Of a DNA stretch of 64,000 bases, positions 1 to 9,911 are shown piece by piece. The translations under genes and the position numbers were made by a program. Location of the stretch: contig NZ_LN850107.1 of assembly GCF_900070365.1 (NCBI RefSeq), positions 7,316,001 to 7,380,000 of the forward strand, given 5' to 3'. Source of the DNA: Alloactinosynnema sp. L-07. GTDB taxonomy: Bacteria > Actinomycetota > Actinomycetes > Mycobacteriales > Pseudonocardiaceae. Below the pieces are notes generated by a model. It saw nothing but the letters and a program-made list of their open reading frames with translations. It was not told the DNA's origin and searched no databases. How positions within the stretch are numbered: position 1 is the stretch's first letter; every line of letters starts with the position of its first letter.

Positions 1-2
1 CC

Positions 3-503
3 GCCCGCGCCGAGGACCTCATCACCCGCAGCCTCGACCGCCTAGGGGTCTGCAACCGCCTCAACCTCCTATTGGTCCACCGCGACATCTACGACGCGGC
101 GCTGCCGGGCATCCAAGAAGCCCTGGCCAAGGCAGGGGTCACCCCGTCATTGCCGCCCCACGAGCACCCCCTCGGCTACGAGTGGGCACTAGACGGAGAC
201 CACGAGGCCACCGTCACCATCGCCCCGGTCGACGGCCTGGACCAGGCAGTCCGCATCGCCAACCAGGACACCTCCGGCCTGGCCGCAGCCATCGTCACCG
301 AAGACAAGACCGCCGCCAACCGCTTCATCACCACCTACACCGGCACCGGCGTCTTCTGGAACGCCCCCACCCGCCTACTGGACGGCTTCAAGCTGCGCGG
401 AGTCCCCGAGACAGGCATCAACCTCGACCGAGTCCCCGGCCCCCGAGGCCCGGTCACCTTCACCGACCTGTCACTACGCCAGTACGCAGTGCTGCCCGCC
501 TAA
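3..503 (+). CDS. ProA-like glutamate-5-semialdehyde dehydrogenase, 3' part
   Basis: The frame is open from the window edge and encodes the C-terminal ~166 residues of a gamma-glutamyl phosphate reductase-like enzyme (NADPH-dependent reduction in proline synthesis). The motif G-V-C-N near the edge matches the region of the catalytic cysteine of ProA, followed by LLVHRD, typical of the family. The end of the protein keeps the order 'N-A-x-T-R-x-x-D-G', 'E-x-G-I', 'G-P-x-G-P' seen in ProA, but the sequence is divergent (for example NLDRVPGPRGP where ProA usually has a STQKLHARGPMG-like stretch). It could therefore be a paralogue of housekeeping ProA, perhaps with another acyl-phosphate substrate. 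The 5' end lies outside the window. Confidence 0.75.
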   Translation, partial: ARAEDLITRSLDRLGVCNRLNLLLVHRDIYDAALPGIQEALAKAGVTPSLPPHEHPLGYEWALDGDHEATVTIAPVDGLDQAVRIANQDTSGLAAAIVTEDKTAANRFITTYTGTGVFWNAPTRLLDGFKLRGVPETGINLDRVPGPRGPVTFTDLSLRQYAVLPA

Positions 504-530
504 GCAGCGCAACAGGCCAAGACCAACGGC

Positions 531-664
531 CTGATTGGGTGGTTCGCCTTGATTTGGGGTGAATGGGCCTAAACTCGCGGTGCGGGTGAGGCTCCTTGAC
601 CTCGCCTTTTGACCCGCACAGGCCCATTCGAGGGGCCCCAAATCAAGGCGAACCACCCAATCAG
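531..664. repeat. Long-arm hairpin element H1
   Basis: A palindrome fills most of the gap after the proA-like stop. The outer arms (531-559 with 636-664) pair perfectly over 29 bp. An asymmetric bulge containing GGGG/CCCC follows, then a 10-bp inner stem (561-570 with 620-629), then a loop of about 49 nt that itself contains GTGCGGGT paired with ACCCGCAC. Read on the minus strand, its inner part aligns with element H2 at 33339-33489. The arms are different in sequence but again self-complementary. It may act as a terminator for the upstream gene. The rest of the 504-855 gap shows nothing else except the ctaD ribosome-binding site. Confidence 0.7.
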
Positions 665-855
665 GCACCCACGGATCAGCCCGCAGGCGCCCACGGTGCC
701 AGTAGGCCCTGTGACGGCCGCCACCCGTGGCGAGGCCCACGTCAAACGGTGTCAACCCAGCCGAGCCACCCCCACCAGACGGGGCTAGGATTCCCCCGAG
801 CCAGTGAGCCAGCGGCTCGACCATGTCCACCACCAGGCATATGCAGGAGGCAGGA

Positions 856-2610
856 GTGACTGCAGTAGCCCCGCAGCCGATCGCGACGCGGCCGTATCCG
901 GCGCGCGAGACGCTCAAGGGTTCGTACCTGCTGCGGTTGTTCAGCACGACGGACCACAAGCAAATCGGCATCATGTACTTGGTCACCTCGTTCGCCTTCT
1001 TCATGGTGGGCGGCGCGATGGCCATGCTGATCCGCAGTGAGCTCGCCGTGCCGGGACAGCAGTTCCTGTCGCAGGAGCAGTACAACCAGCTGTTCACCAT
1101 GCACGGCACGATCATGCTGCTGCTGTACGCGACCCCGATCCTCTTCGGCTTCGCGAACTTCATCCTGCCGCTGCAGATCGGCTCGCCCGACGTGGCGTTC
1201 CCGAGGCTCAACGCGTTCTCGTACTGGCTGTACCTGTTCGGCGGCCTGATCGTGATGGCGGGCTTCCTGACCCCGGGTGGCGCCGCCGACTTCGGCTGGT
1301 TCGCCTACACCCCGCTGTCGGACAAGATCCACTCTCCGGGTGTCGGCGCGGACCTCTGGATCACCGGCCTGGTGGTCGCCGGTCTCGGCACCATCCTCGG
1401 CGCGGTCAACATGCTGACCACCGTGGTCTGCCTGCGCGCGCCCGGCATGACGATGTTCCGGATGCCCATTTTCGTGTGGAACATCCTGATCACCAGCATC
1501 CTCGTGCTGCTGGCCTTCCCGATCCTGACCGCCGCGCTGCTCGGCCTGCTGGCCGACCGGCAGATCGGCGCGCACGTGTTCGACCCGGCCAACGGCGGCG
1601 TGATCCTCTGGCAGCACCTGTTCTGGTTCTTCGGCCACCCCGAGGTCTACATCGTCGCGCTGCCGTTCTTCGGCATCGTGTCCGAGATCTTCCCGGTGTT
1701 CAGCCGCAAGCCGCTGTTCGGCTACCGCACCCTTATTTACGCGACCCTGGGTATCGCGGCGCTGTCGATGACGGTGTGGGCGCACCACATGTACGCGACC
1801 GGCGCGGTCCTGCTGCCGTTCTTCTCGTTCATGACGTTCCTCATCGCGGTCCCGACCGGGGTGAAGTTCTTCAACTGGATCGGCACGATGTGGAAGGGGC
1901 AACTCACCTTCGAGACACCGATGCTGTTCAGCGTCGGCTTCCTGGTGACGTTCCTCTTCGGTGGTCTGACGGGTGTCCTGCTGGCCGCCCCGGCGATCGA
2001 CTTCCACGTGTCCGACACGTACTTCGTCGTCGCCCACTTCCACTATGTGCTCTACGGCACGATCGTGTTCGCGACCTTCGCCGGGATCTACTTCTGGTTC
2101 CCGAAGATCACGGGCCGGTTCCTCGATGAGCCGCTGGGCAAGCTGCACTTCTGGACCACGTTCCTCGGCTTCCACGGCACGTTCCTCGTCCAGCACTGGC
2201 TGGGCAACGAGGGCATGCCGCGCCGGTACGCCGACTATCTGGCCAGCGACGGCTTCACCACGCTGAACATGATCTCGACCATCGGCGCGTACATCCTCGG
2301 TGCCTCGACGCTGCCGTTCATCTGGAACGTCTTCAAGAGCTACCGCTTCGGTGAGATCGTGACCGTCGATGACCCGTGGGGCTACGGCAACTCCCTGGAG
2401 TGGGCCACCAGCTCCCCGCCGCCGCGGCACAACTTCACCGAGCTGCCGCGCATCCGGTCCGAGCGTCCCGCGTTCGACCTGCACTATCCGCACATGCTTG
2501 AGCGGATAGAGGCCGAGCGGAACATCGGGCACGTCTCCCACCTCGATGAGAAGGCGCACGAAGCGGTGGTCCACACCGTGGAAGCGCACAAGGACGACCC
2601 GAAGCCCTGA
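856..2610 (+). CDS. ctaD: Cytochrome c oxidase subunit I (aa3 type)
   Basis: This is the catalytic subunit of the terminal aa3 oxidase in the plasma membrane, which reduces O2 and pumps protons. All signature elements are present: MHGTIM (low-spin haem ligand), [14 protein letters not shown] with His261 and the cross-linked Tyr265 for CuB, AHHMYATG (CuB histidines) and [10 protein letters not shown] (haem a3 and haem a ligands). The length of 584 residues and about 12 membrane segments are normal. An in-frame ATG exists at 823, but GTG at 856 is preceded by GGAGG at 846-850 (5 nt spacing) and gives the N-terminus usual in actinobacteria, ending in R-P-Y-P-A-R before the first helix. In mycobacteria ctaD is next to serB2; here three genes and two remnants lie between. 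Confidence 0.97.
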   Translation: MTAVAPQPIATRPYPARETLKGSYLLRLFSTTDHKQIGIMYLVTSFAFFMVGGAMAMLIRSELAVPGQQFLSQEQYNQLFTMHGTIMLLLYATPILFGFANFILPLQIGSPDVAFPRLNAFSYWLYLFGGLIVMAGFLTPGGAADFGWFAYTPLSDKIHSPGVGADLWITGLVVAGLGTILGAVNMLTTVVCLRAPGMTMFRMPIFVWNILITSILVLLAFPILTAALLGLLADRQIGAHVFDPANGGVILWQHLFWFFGHPEVYIVALPFFGIVSEIFPVFSRKPLFGYRTLIYATLGIAALSMTVWAHHMYATGAVLLPFFSFMTFLIAVPTGVKFFNWIGTMWKGQLTFETPMLFSVGFLVTFLFGGLTGVLLAAPAIDFHVSDTYFVVAHFHYVLYGTIVFATFAGIYFWFPKITGRFLDEPLGKLHFWTTFLGFHGTFLVQHWLGNEGMPRRYADYLASDGFTTLNMISTIGAYILGASTLPFIWNVFKSYRFGEIVTVDDPWGYGNSLEWATSSPPPRHNFTELPRIRSERPAFDLHYPHMLERIEAERNIGHVSHLDEKAHEAVVHTVEAHKDDPKP

Positions 2611-2622
2611 AGCTGACAAATT

Positions 2623-2654
2623 CAAAGCCCCGGCGCCAGCGCGCCGGGGCTTTG
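2623..2654 (+). terminator. Intrinsic terminator after ctaD
   Basis: A perfect 14-bp stem (CAAAGCCCCGGCGC, 2623-2636, with 2641-2654) closes a CAGC tetraloop, 13 nt after the ctaD stop. The right arm ends in CTTTG, giving a short T-rich tail. Confidence 0.9.
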
Positions 2655-2748
2655 TCGTGTGTGGCATGTATCACAATGGCGGTGAGGTGCTCTTAGTAGG
2701 TGGCAGCGGCGTGGGGGGCGCCGGTACGCATCACGAAAAGGGGACACG

Positions 2749-4419
2749 ATGTCAGCACCGACCGACCCGCCGAAGGAACCGCCGTACTCCGCGGTCGCCG
2801 CCGTGGCGGAAGCCAAGCTCGACGAGGCCCCGGAGGGCTTCGACCAGGTTCAGGAATACCTGCGCCGCTTCGGCTACCTGACCGACGACACCAAGGTCGA
2901 ACAGGCCGAGGAGCTGGGTGCCAAGGACGCCGACGCGAAGGTCACCGGAACGCTGGACTCGGACACATCGACAGCGCTCGCCCAGTTCCAGGCCGTCAAC
3001 AGTCTGCCCGCGACCGGTGTCTTCGACGAGGCCACCCGTGCGCTGATGACGCGGACGCGGTGTCTGCTGCCCGACCCGCCCGCCCCGTCGCCGCTGGCGT
3101 TCACCACCACGTGCGCGTGGAACAAGACCGCGCTGACCTACGCATTCGACGCGGGCACCGCCGACATCGCGGGCGACGACGAGCGTCAAGCCGTGCGCAG
3201 GGCGTTCATCACCTGGTCGGCCGCCGCCCCCCTGGCCTTCCGCGAGGTCGCCACGAACCAGAGCCCTGACCTGCTGATCCGCTGGGGCAATGCGAACTGC
3301 GGTGACACCGACATGACCGGCAGCACCCTCGCCCACTGTGACTACCCGCCCGGCTGCGGTTTCTACGGCAACGCCATCCCGCGGCCGCTGCACTTCGACG
3401 ACCAGGAGAACGCCTGGGGGCTCGGCGGGGCGGGCGCGTTCGACGTGGAGTCCATCGCGCTGCACGAGATCGGGCACTTCCTGGGGTTGGCGCACTCCAG
3501 CGACACCAGCGCTGTGATGTACGCCTTCGCCCCCAGCGCGGGCACCACCAAGCGGGTCCTCACCACCGACGACATCGAGGGCGTCCGCAAGCTGTACCCG
3601 CCGACCGGCCCGATCTTCGTCAAGCACAGCGGCAAGTGCCTCGACATCGAGGGCCAGTCCACCGCCAACGGCGCCGACGCCCACCAGTGGGACTACTGGG
3701 GCGGCAACAACCAGATCTTCAAGATCGAATGGGTCGAGACGGGCCACTACCGGCTCATCGCCCAGCACAGCAACAAGGTCGTCGACATCGAGGGCCAGGC
3801 CACCGGCAACGGCGCGCAGGTGCACCAGTGGGACTGGTGGGGCGGCAACAACCAGCGGTTCCGCCTCGACCCGGTCGGCCACGGCTACTACCGGATCGTG
3901 GCCAAGAACAGCGGCCGGGCACTCGACGTCTCCGGCATCTCGCAGAACTCCGGCGCCAAGATCGTCCAGTGGGACTGGTGGGGCGGGGACAACCAGCGCT
4001 GGCGCGTCGGCCCGGCGCCGATCACGTCGCTGCACAGCGGCAAGGTCATCGATGTCTCCGGGATCTCGCTGAACGCGGGCGCCCCGGTGATCCAGTGGCA
4101 GTACTGGGGTGGCGGCAACCAGCGCCTGCGCCTTGACCCGGTCGGCGGCGGCTACTACCGGATCATGGTCGAGCACAGCGGCATGTGCCTGGACGTCGAG
4201 GGCATCTCCACCGCCCAGGGCGCCCGGATCATCCAGTGGCCCTATTGGGGCGGTGACAACCAGAAGTGGCGACCAGAGGGCGTCGGCAACGGCTGGGTGA
4301 AGCTGGTGGCCAAGCACAGCGGCCACTGCCTCGACGTCTCCGGCATCTCGGCGAACAACGGCGCCCAACTGATCCAGTGGCCCTACTGGGGCGGCAACAA
4401 CCAAAAGTGGCGCATGTAG
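2749..4419 (+). CDS. Matrixin-type metalloprotease with PG-binding prodomain and ricin-type repeats
   Basis: A 556-residue zinc protease of the M10A (matrixin) type. Residues ~30-100 form a peptidoglycan-binding-1 fold like the MMP prodomain. R-C-L-L-P-D at Cys105 resembles the cysteine switch PRCGVPD that keeps MMPs latent. The catalytic motif HEIGHFLGLAH starts at His239, and a Met-turn 'S-A-V-M-Y' follows. From ~residue 287 there are six ~45-residue repeats ending in Q-W-x-Y/W-W-G-G-x-N-Q, a ricin-type beta-trefoil carbohydrate-binding region of two trefoils. The ATG at 2749 has AAGGGG upstream. No classical signal peptide is visible, which is odd for such a protein, so export would need another route or a missed upstream start. 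A terminator follows. Confidence 0.85.
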   Translation: MSAPTDPPKEPPYSAVAAVAEAKLDEAPEGFDQVQEYLRRFGYLTDDTKVEQAEELGAKDADAKVTGTLDSDTSTALAQFQAVNSLPATGVFDEATRALMTRTRCLLPDPPAPSPLAFTTTCAWNKTALTYAFDAGTADIAGDDERQAVRRAFITWSAAAPLAFREVATNQSPDLLIRWGNANCGDTDMTGSTLAHCDYPPGCGFYGNAIPRPLHFDDQENAWGLGGAGAFDVESIALHEIGHFLGLAHSSDTSAVMYAFAPSAGTTKRVLTTDDIEGVRKLYPPTGPIFVKHSGKCLDIEGQSTANGADAHQWDYWGGNNQIFKIEWVETGHYRLIAQHSNKVVDIEGQATGNGAQVHQWDWWGGNNQRFRLDPVGHGYYRIVAKNSGRALDVSGISQNSGAKIVQWDWWGGDNQRWRVGPAPITSLHSGKVIDVSGISLNAGAPVIQWQYWGGGNQRLRLDPVGGGYYRIMVEHSGMCLDVEGISTAQGARIIQWPYWGGDNQKWRPEGVGNGWVKLVAKHSGHCLDVSGISANNGAQLIQWPYWGGNNQKWRM

Positions 4420-4467
4420 TAGGGCCCGCACCCCCACCAACCGCCGCCTTAGGGGAACGTATCGGCA

Positions 4468-4505
4468 CTGGACCACGGTGGGCGCCTGTCCGCACCGTGG
4501 TCCAG
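4468..4505. terminator. Bidirectional hairpin between convergent genes
   Basis: A perfect 13-bp inverted repeat (CTGGACCACGGTG at 4468-4480 and its complement at 4493-4505) with a 12-nt loop lies between the 3' ends of the matrixin gene and the B3/4 fragment. It has no T-tract on either side, as is usual for actinobacterial terminators. Confidence 0.7.
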
Positions 4506-4541
4506 CAAAGGCGACCAACCTTAGAAATCCGGGGAGGCGGG

Positions 4542-4952
4542 TTAGAGCTCGAAGCGGGGTGACTCGGCGCTGAGGACGGTGGACTTGGCGGTGGCCGACC
4601 AGACGGCGTCCATCTCCTCGGTCACGGCGGCCAGCAGATCCTGGACATCGTTGACCGCCGACTCGTGCAGCGCCTCGGCGACGATGAGCAGCGACGATGT
4701 GGTGCCCCGCACCGCGGAGTACGCGCTCTTCCGGTTGGTCCACCGCCGGGCGTGGGCCTTGCCCGCCGCGTCAGCGAAGACGACCTCGTTCGGCTCCGGG
4801 TGCTCCTCGTCGCCGTTGAACGCCAGGTACGTCTCGCCGCCGGTGGCGTGCCGAACCTCCAGCGACGTGTCGATCGCCGCGGTGTCGAACACGGCGATCG
4901 GGATCGCGTACGCCAAGGAGATTGCGTTTTCGAGCGATGAATGGACGGTTAC
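4542..4952 (-). pseudogene. B3/4-domain protein, 5'-truncated
   Basis: The C-terminal ~135 residues of a B3/B4 domain protein (COG3382, related to the tRNA-binding domain of PheRS beta). Recognisable blocks are S-L-E-N-A-I-S-L-A-Y-A-I-P, V-R-H-A-T-G-G-E, E-H-P-E-P-N-E-V-V-F-A-D and R-R-W-T-N-R. Family members are usually about 220-240 residues. The missing N-terminal ~100 residues would lie where the lysE-like gene now ends, and recognisable homology begins exactly at the lysE stop codon (4949-4951). A TTG at 4916 could start translation inside the domain, so a short product is possible, but the simplest reading is a gene truncated by a rearrangement that brought in the exporter gene. Confidence 0.6.
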
Positions 4953-5557
4953 ATTCCGGCCAAGGCCAACCGTGCGCCCAGTGCGATGAACGCGGCGGCG
5001 AAGACCCGGCGAATCCAGGTGAGTACCTTAGGCCGAGAGATCACATGGTTGCGGATCGACGCGGCGAACATGCCATATCCGATGAACACCACGAATGTCA
5101 TCGCCATGAAGATCGCGCTCAGTCCGACCATTTTGATGAACGCGCCGGACTCGTTCGCGGCGACGAACTGCGGCAGGAACGCGAAGAAGAAGATCGTGAG
5201 TTTCGGATTGAGCAGGTTGAGCACGATTCCGGACACGATCACCTTGCGTACCGGCTCGGGTTCGGCGTTCTCGACAGTCAGCGCGCTCTTGTCGCGCAAT
5301 GTGCTGATGGCCATGTAGAGCAGGTACGCCACGCCCGCGTACTTCAGGATCTCGAAGGCGAGTTGGCTGGTGTGCAGCAACGCGGCGAGGCCGGTGATCG
5401 CCGCGGCCATGTGCGGCACGATCCCCAGTGTGCAGCCCAAGGAGGCGACCACGCTCGCTCGCGCGCCGCGGGAAAGGCCCGCGGCCATTGTGTAGACCAC
5501 GCCGGTTCCCGGCGTGATGACGATGACCAGTGTGGTCAACCAGAATTCGACGCTCAT
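4949..5557 (-). CDS. LysE/RhtB family exporter
   Basis: A 202-residue inner-membrane protein with about six hydrophobic segments. The N-terminus carries the family signature T-P-G-T-G-V-V-Y-T in the first loop, followed by the glycine-rich second helix, and N-L-L-N-P-K marks the middle of the protein as in LysE/RhtB amino-acid and homoserine-lactone exporters. The ATG at 5555-5557 has GAGAGGA upstream. The substrate cannot be told from sequence. Its 3' end abuts the truncated B3/4 gene, and the divergent spacer towards serB holds a trpF remnant. Confidence 0.88.
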   Translation of the reverse strand: MSVEFWLTTLVIVITPGTGVVYTMAAGLSRGARASVVASLGCTLGIVPHMAAAITGLAALLHTSQLAFEILKYAGVAYLLYMAISTLRDKSALTVENAEPEPVRKVIVSGIVLNLLNPKLTIFFFAFLPQFVAANESGAFIKMVGLSAIFMAMTFVVFIGYGMFAASIRNHVISRPKVLTWIRRVFAAAFIALGARLALAGM

Positions 5558-5644
5558 CGCGATCCTCTCGCAACAGTGCTTACGCGAGGAGACAATCCCC
5601 CTGCGATCACCCTACCGGTCACTGTCCGATTGGGGGTTGGTCGC

Positions 5645-7908
<2,264 letters not shown>

Positions 7909-7992
7909 GCTGAGCGGATTCGTCGAGGTGTAAGGCGGGGGCTCCCTCGTCTTTGAGCGTCTTGTCCGGAACCAGCGTTGTCAAGGGCGCGC

Positions 7993-9355
7993 GTTGACTC
8001 ATCGGAAATGCCCGCTTGGGTGGGTCGTTGCCTCATGTGAAAGTGCCCGGTTTGGTCGGCGTGGTGTCGGTTGGGGTGGTGGGGTGGGGTTCATCGTGGT
8101 GGATGGGATTGACGATGGGTCAGCGTGATGCGGTGTCTCGGCAGGTGGCGGTGCGGTATCGGGATGCGTCGCGGGCGGGGAAGACGCTGATTCTGGATGA
8201 GTTGTGTGCGGTGACGGGGTGGCATCGTGATCACGCGCGGAAGGCGTTGCGGCGTGGGTTGGTCCCGAAACGTGTTGGCAGGAGACGGAAGGCGCCGGCG
8301 CGGGTGCTCTATGGGCGGGAGGTGATCGTTGCGTTGGAGGTGTGTTGGGCGGTGTTGGGTGGCCCGGCAGGGAAGCGGTTGGCGCCGTTTCTGCCCGAGA
8401 TCGTGGATCGGTTGCGGGAGGTTGGGGAGTTGCGGATCGACCAGGACACGCGGGACCGGTTGGTGGGGATGTCGGCGGCGACGATCGATCGCCGGTTGGC
8501 TGGGGCGCGGGACCGGTTGCGGGTCAAGGGTCGGTCGGGGACGAAGCCGGGGTCGTTGTTGAAGACGCAGATCCCGGTGCGCACGTGGTCTCAGTGGGAT
8601 GAGGACCGGCCGGGGTTCGTGGAGGTGGATCTGGTCGGGCATGAGGGCGGCAATTCCAAGGGCGAGTTCTGTCAGACGTTGACCGTCACCGACATCGCCA
8701 CCGGGTGGACCGAGACGATGGCGGTGCGGAACAAGGCCGGGATCCGGGTGGTGGCCGCGTTGGATGACATCGCCGCGGCGTTGCCGTTCCCGATTCTGGG
8801 GATCGATTCGGACAACGGGCAGGAGTTCATCAACAACCACCTGTTGCGCTACTGCGTCGATCGGGAGATCACCTTCACCCGGTCGCGGCCTGGGCATAGC
8901 AACGACAACGCCCACGTGGAGCAGAAGAACTGGTCGGTGGTGCGCCAGGCCGTCGGGTATCTGCGCCATGACACCGACCGGGAGGTCGAGTTGCTCAACG
9001 AGCTCTACCAGCCGCTGCGGTTGATGACGAACTTCTTCACCCCGCAGCAGAAACTGGTGTCCAAGACCCGTGTCGGGGCGAAGGTGATCAAGAGGCACGA
9101 CACCGCGAGGACCCCGTTCCAGCGGCTGCTCGCCCATGCCGCGATCGACCGCCCGGTCAAGGACAACGTGACCGGCTGGTACGACCAGCTCAACCCCGCC
9201 CAACTCCGCCGCGACATCGCCGCCGTCCAGGACCAGCTCTGGGACATCTCCAGGGCCAAAGGCCACCCCAACCTCGCCCCCGCACGACCACCCCGCCGGG
9301 CACAACCCGATGAGGCAACGAACCCCCCAATCCGGGCATCTTGACATGAGGCAAC
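7993..9355 (+). mobile_element. Insertion sequence, ~1.36 kb, DDE type
   Basis: Terminal inverted repeats are long and bipartite. Each end contains two copies of GTTG(A/C)CTCAT about 34-36 bp apart (left at 7993 and 8027; right at 9355 and 9320 on the complementary strand), with the following G-C-C-C-G block also shared. One transposase gene fills the interior. No clear target-site duplication is visible: the bases outside are GGCGCGC on the left and AGGGGGC on the right. The family is uncertain (IS481/ISNCY-like DDE). Confidence 0.85.
8103..9344 (+). CDS. DDE transposase
   Basis: A 413-residue integrase-core transposase. The N-terminal helix-turn-helix region (L-I-L-D-E-L-C-A-V-T-G-W-H-R-D-H-A-R-K) is followed by the catalytic triad: Asp in V-E-V-D-L-V-G-H-E-G-G-N, Asp in I-D-S-D-N-G-Q-E-F, and Glu in N-D-N-A-H-V-E-Q-K-N. 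No frameshift or stop is seen, so the element may be active. ATG 8103 or 8115 are both possible starts; the frame is open from 8016, but the upstream part is terminal repeat. The 3' end of the gene runs into the right terminal repeat. Confidence 0.85.
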   Translation: MGLTMGQRDAVSRQVAVRYRDASRAGKTLILDELCAVTGWHRDHARKALRRGLVPKRVGRRRKAPARVLYGREVIVALEVCWAVLGGPAGKRLAPFLPEIVDRLREVGELRIDQDTRDRLVGMSAATIDRRLAGARDRLRVKGRSGTKPGSLLKTQIPVRTWSQWDEDRPGFVEVDLVGHEGGNSKGEFCQTLTVTDIATGWTETMAVRNKAGIRVVAALDDIAAALPFPILGIDSDNGQEFINNHLLRYCVDREITFTRSRPGHSNDNAHVEQKNWSVVRQAVGYLRHDTDREVELLNELYQPLRLMTNFFTPQQKLVSKTRVGAKVIKRHDTARTPFQRLLAHAAIDRPVKDNVTGWYDQLNPAQLRRDIAAVQDQLWDISRAKGHPNLAPARPPRRAQPDEATNPPIRAS

Positions 9356-9470
9356 AGGGGGCGCCTGCGGCGTCGCTGCGCGATCAGCAAGCTGACCCTG
9401 GACAACGCTGGTTCCGGACAAGGGATTGCCGGGACGAGGGTGCTGGGGGAAGAGCAGGGACTTTGGTCCC

Positions 9471-9533
9471 AAAGCCAAAGCCAAAGCCGAAAGCCGAAAG
9501 CCAAGCCAAAGCTAAAAGCCCAAAGCAAAAGCC
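9471..9533 (+). repeat. AAAGCC hexamer-like tandem array
   Basis: About ten imperfect copies of AAAGCC/GAAAGC in 63 bp, giving one strand strikingly rich in purine-CC steps. It follows a small GGGAC-TTTG-GTCCC hairpin (9457-9470) and lies 24 bp downstream of the 3' end of the 107-residue gene. No coding role is evident. The 9345-9557 spacer contains only this array, the IS end and the H3 right arm. Confidence 0.7.
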
Positions 9534-9557
9534 GCAGCTAGTCGCTGGGCTGGTGCC

Positions 9558-9881
9558 TCAGCGACGCCAGATGACGAAGAGGCCGTCCTCGATGGTGGTC
9601 ATGGCCTCGACGAAGGCGTCGTTGTCGAAGTCGGGGAGCGACTGGAGTCGGTTCATCAGGTCGTCGGCCGCAGGGTCGCCCGCTGGGACGGCGCAGCCGC
9701 CGCCGCCCTCACGCATCAGGAGGAAGAAGACGTCTTCCTTCCAGGGGCCTTCTGGGGTGGTTCGGATTGCGACCTCAGCGAGTTCGGCCCACGACACGGA
9801 CTCTTCGGTGCCGTCGGCGAGGTGCCTGCGCACACCGTCGTCATCGACGGTGATACCTGTTTCGCCGGGAATGCCTGACAC
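9558..9881 (-). CDS. Conserved hypothetical protein
   Basis: A 107-residue soluble acidic protein of unknown function. The GTG at 9881 has GGAGG seven nucleotides upstream. The N-terminal half, G-V-x-R-x-L-A-D-G-T-E-E-S-V-S-W-A-E-L-A-E-V, looks like a small beta-rich domain. The C-terminus ends D-G-L-F-V-I-W-R-R, a pattern I associate with a widespread family of short actinobacterial proteins without assigned role. It starts 30 nt after the dinG stop on the same strand, so the two are probably one transcript. No transmembrane segment or metal motif is seen. Confidence 0.7.
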   Translation of the reverse strand: MSGIPGETGITVDDDGVRRHLADGTEESVSWAELAEVAIRTTPEGPWKEDVFFLLMREGGGGCAVPAGDPAADDLMNRLQSLPDFDNDAFVEAMTTIEDGLFVIWRR

Positions 9882-9911
9882 GCGTCCTCCGTAGGGGAAT
9901 CGAACTGCTGC

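Larger units (their letters stand above)
7944..9440. repeat. Long palindrome H3 interrupted by an IS element
   Basis: Left arm 7961-7987 and right arm 9396-9422 are complementary in 26 of 27 positions. A second paired block (CCCTCGTC 7944-7951 with GACGAGGG 9433-9440) lies outside. Removing the 7993-9355 insertion leaves a hairpin with a loop of about 45 nt, close in size to those of H1 and H2. The insertion sequence is therefore in the loop of a pre-existing hairpin just downstream of the pth2-like gene. Confidence 0.75.

Noticed and set aside
742..2667. Very long open frames antisense to ctaD and to several other genes (e.g. 2752-4743, 53412-57419, 58668-61535).
   Set aside because: They are frame shadows of high-GC genes: Arg/His/Gly/Asp-rich, no domains, fully covered by well-supported genes on the other strand.
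7985..9365. Target-site duplication for the IS element.
   Set aside because: Flanks GGCGCGC and AGGGGGC share some bases, but no direct repeat of defined length can be shown.
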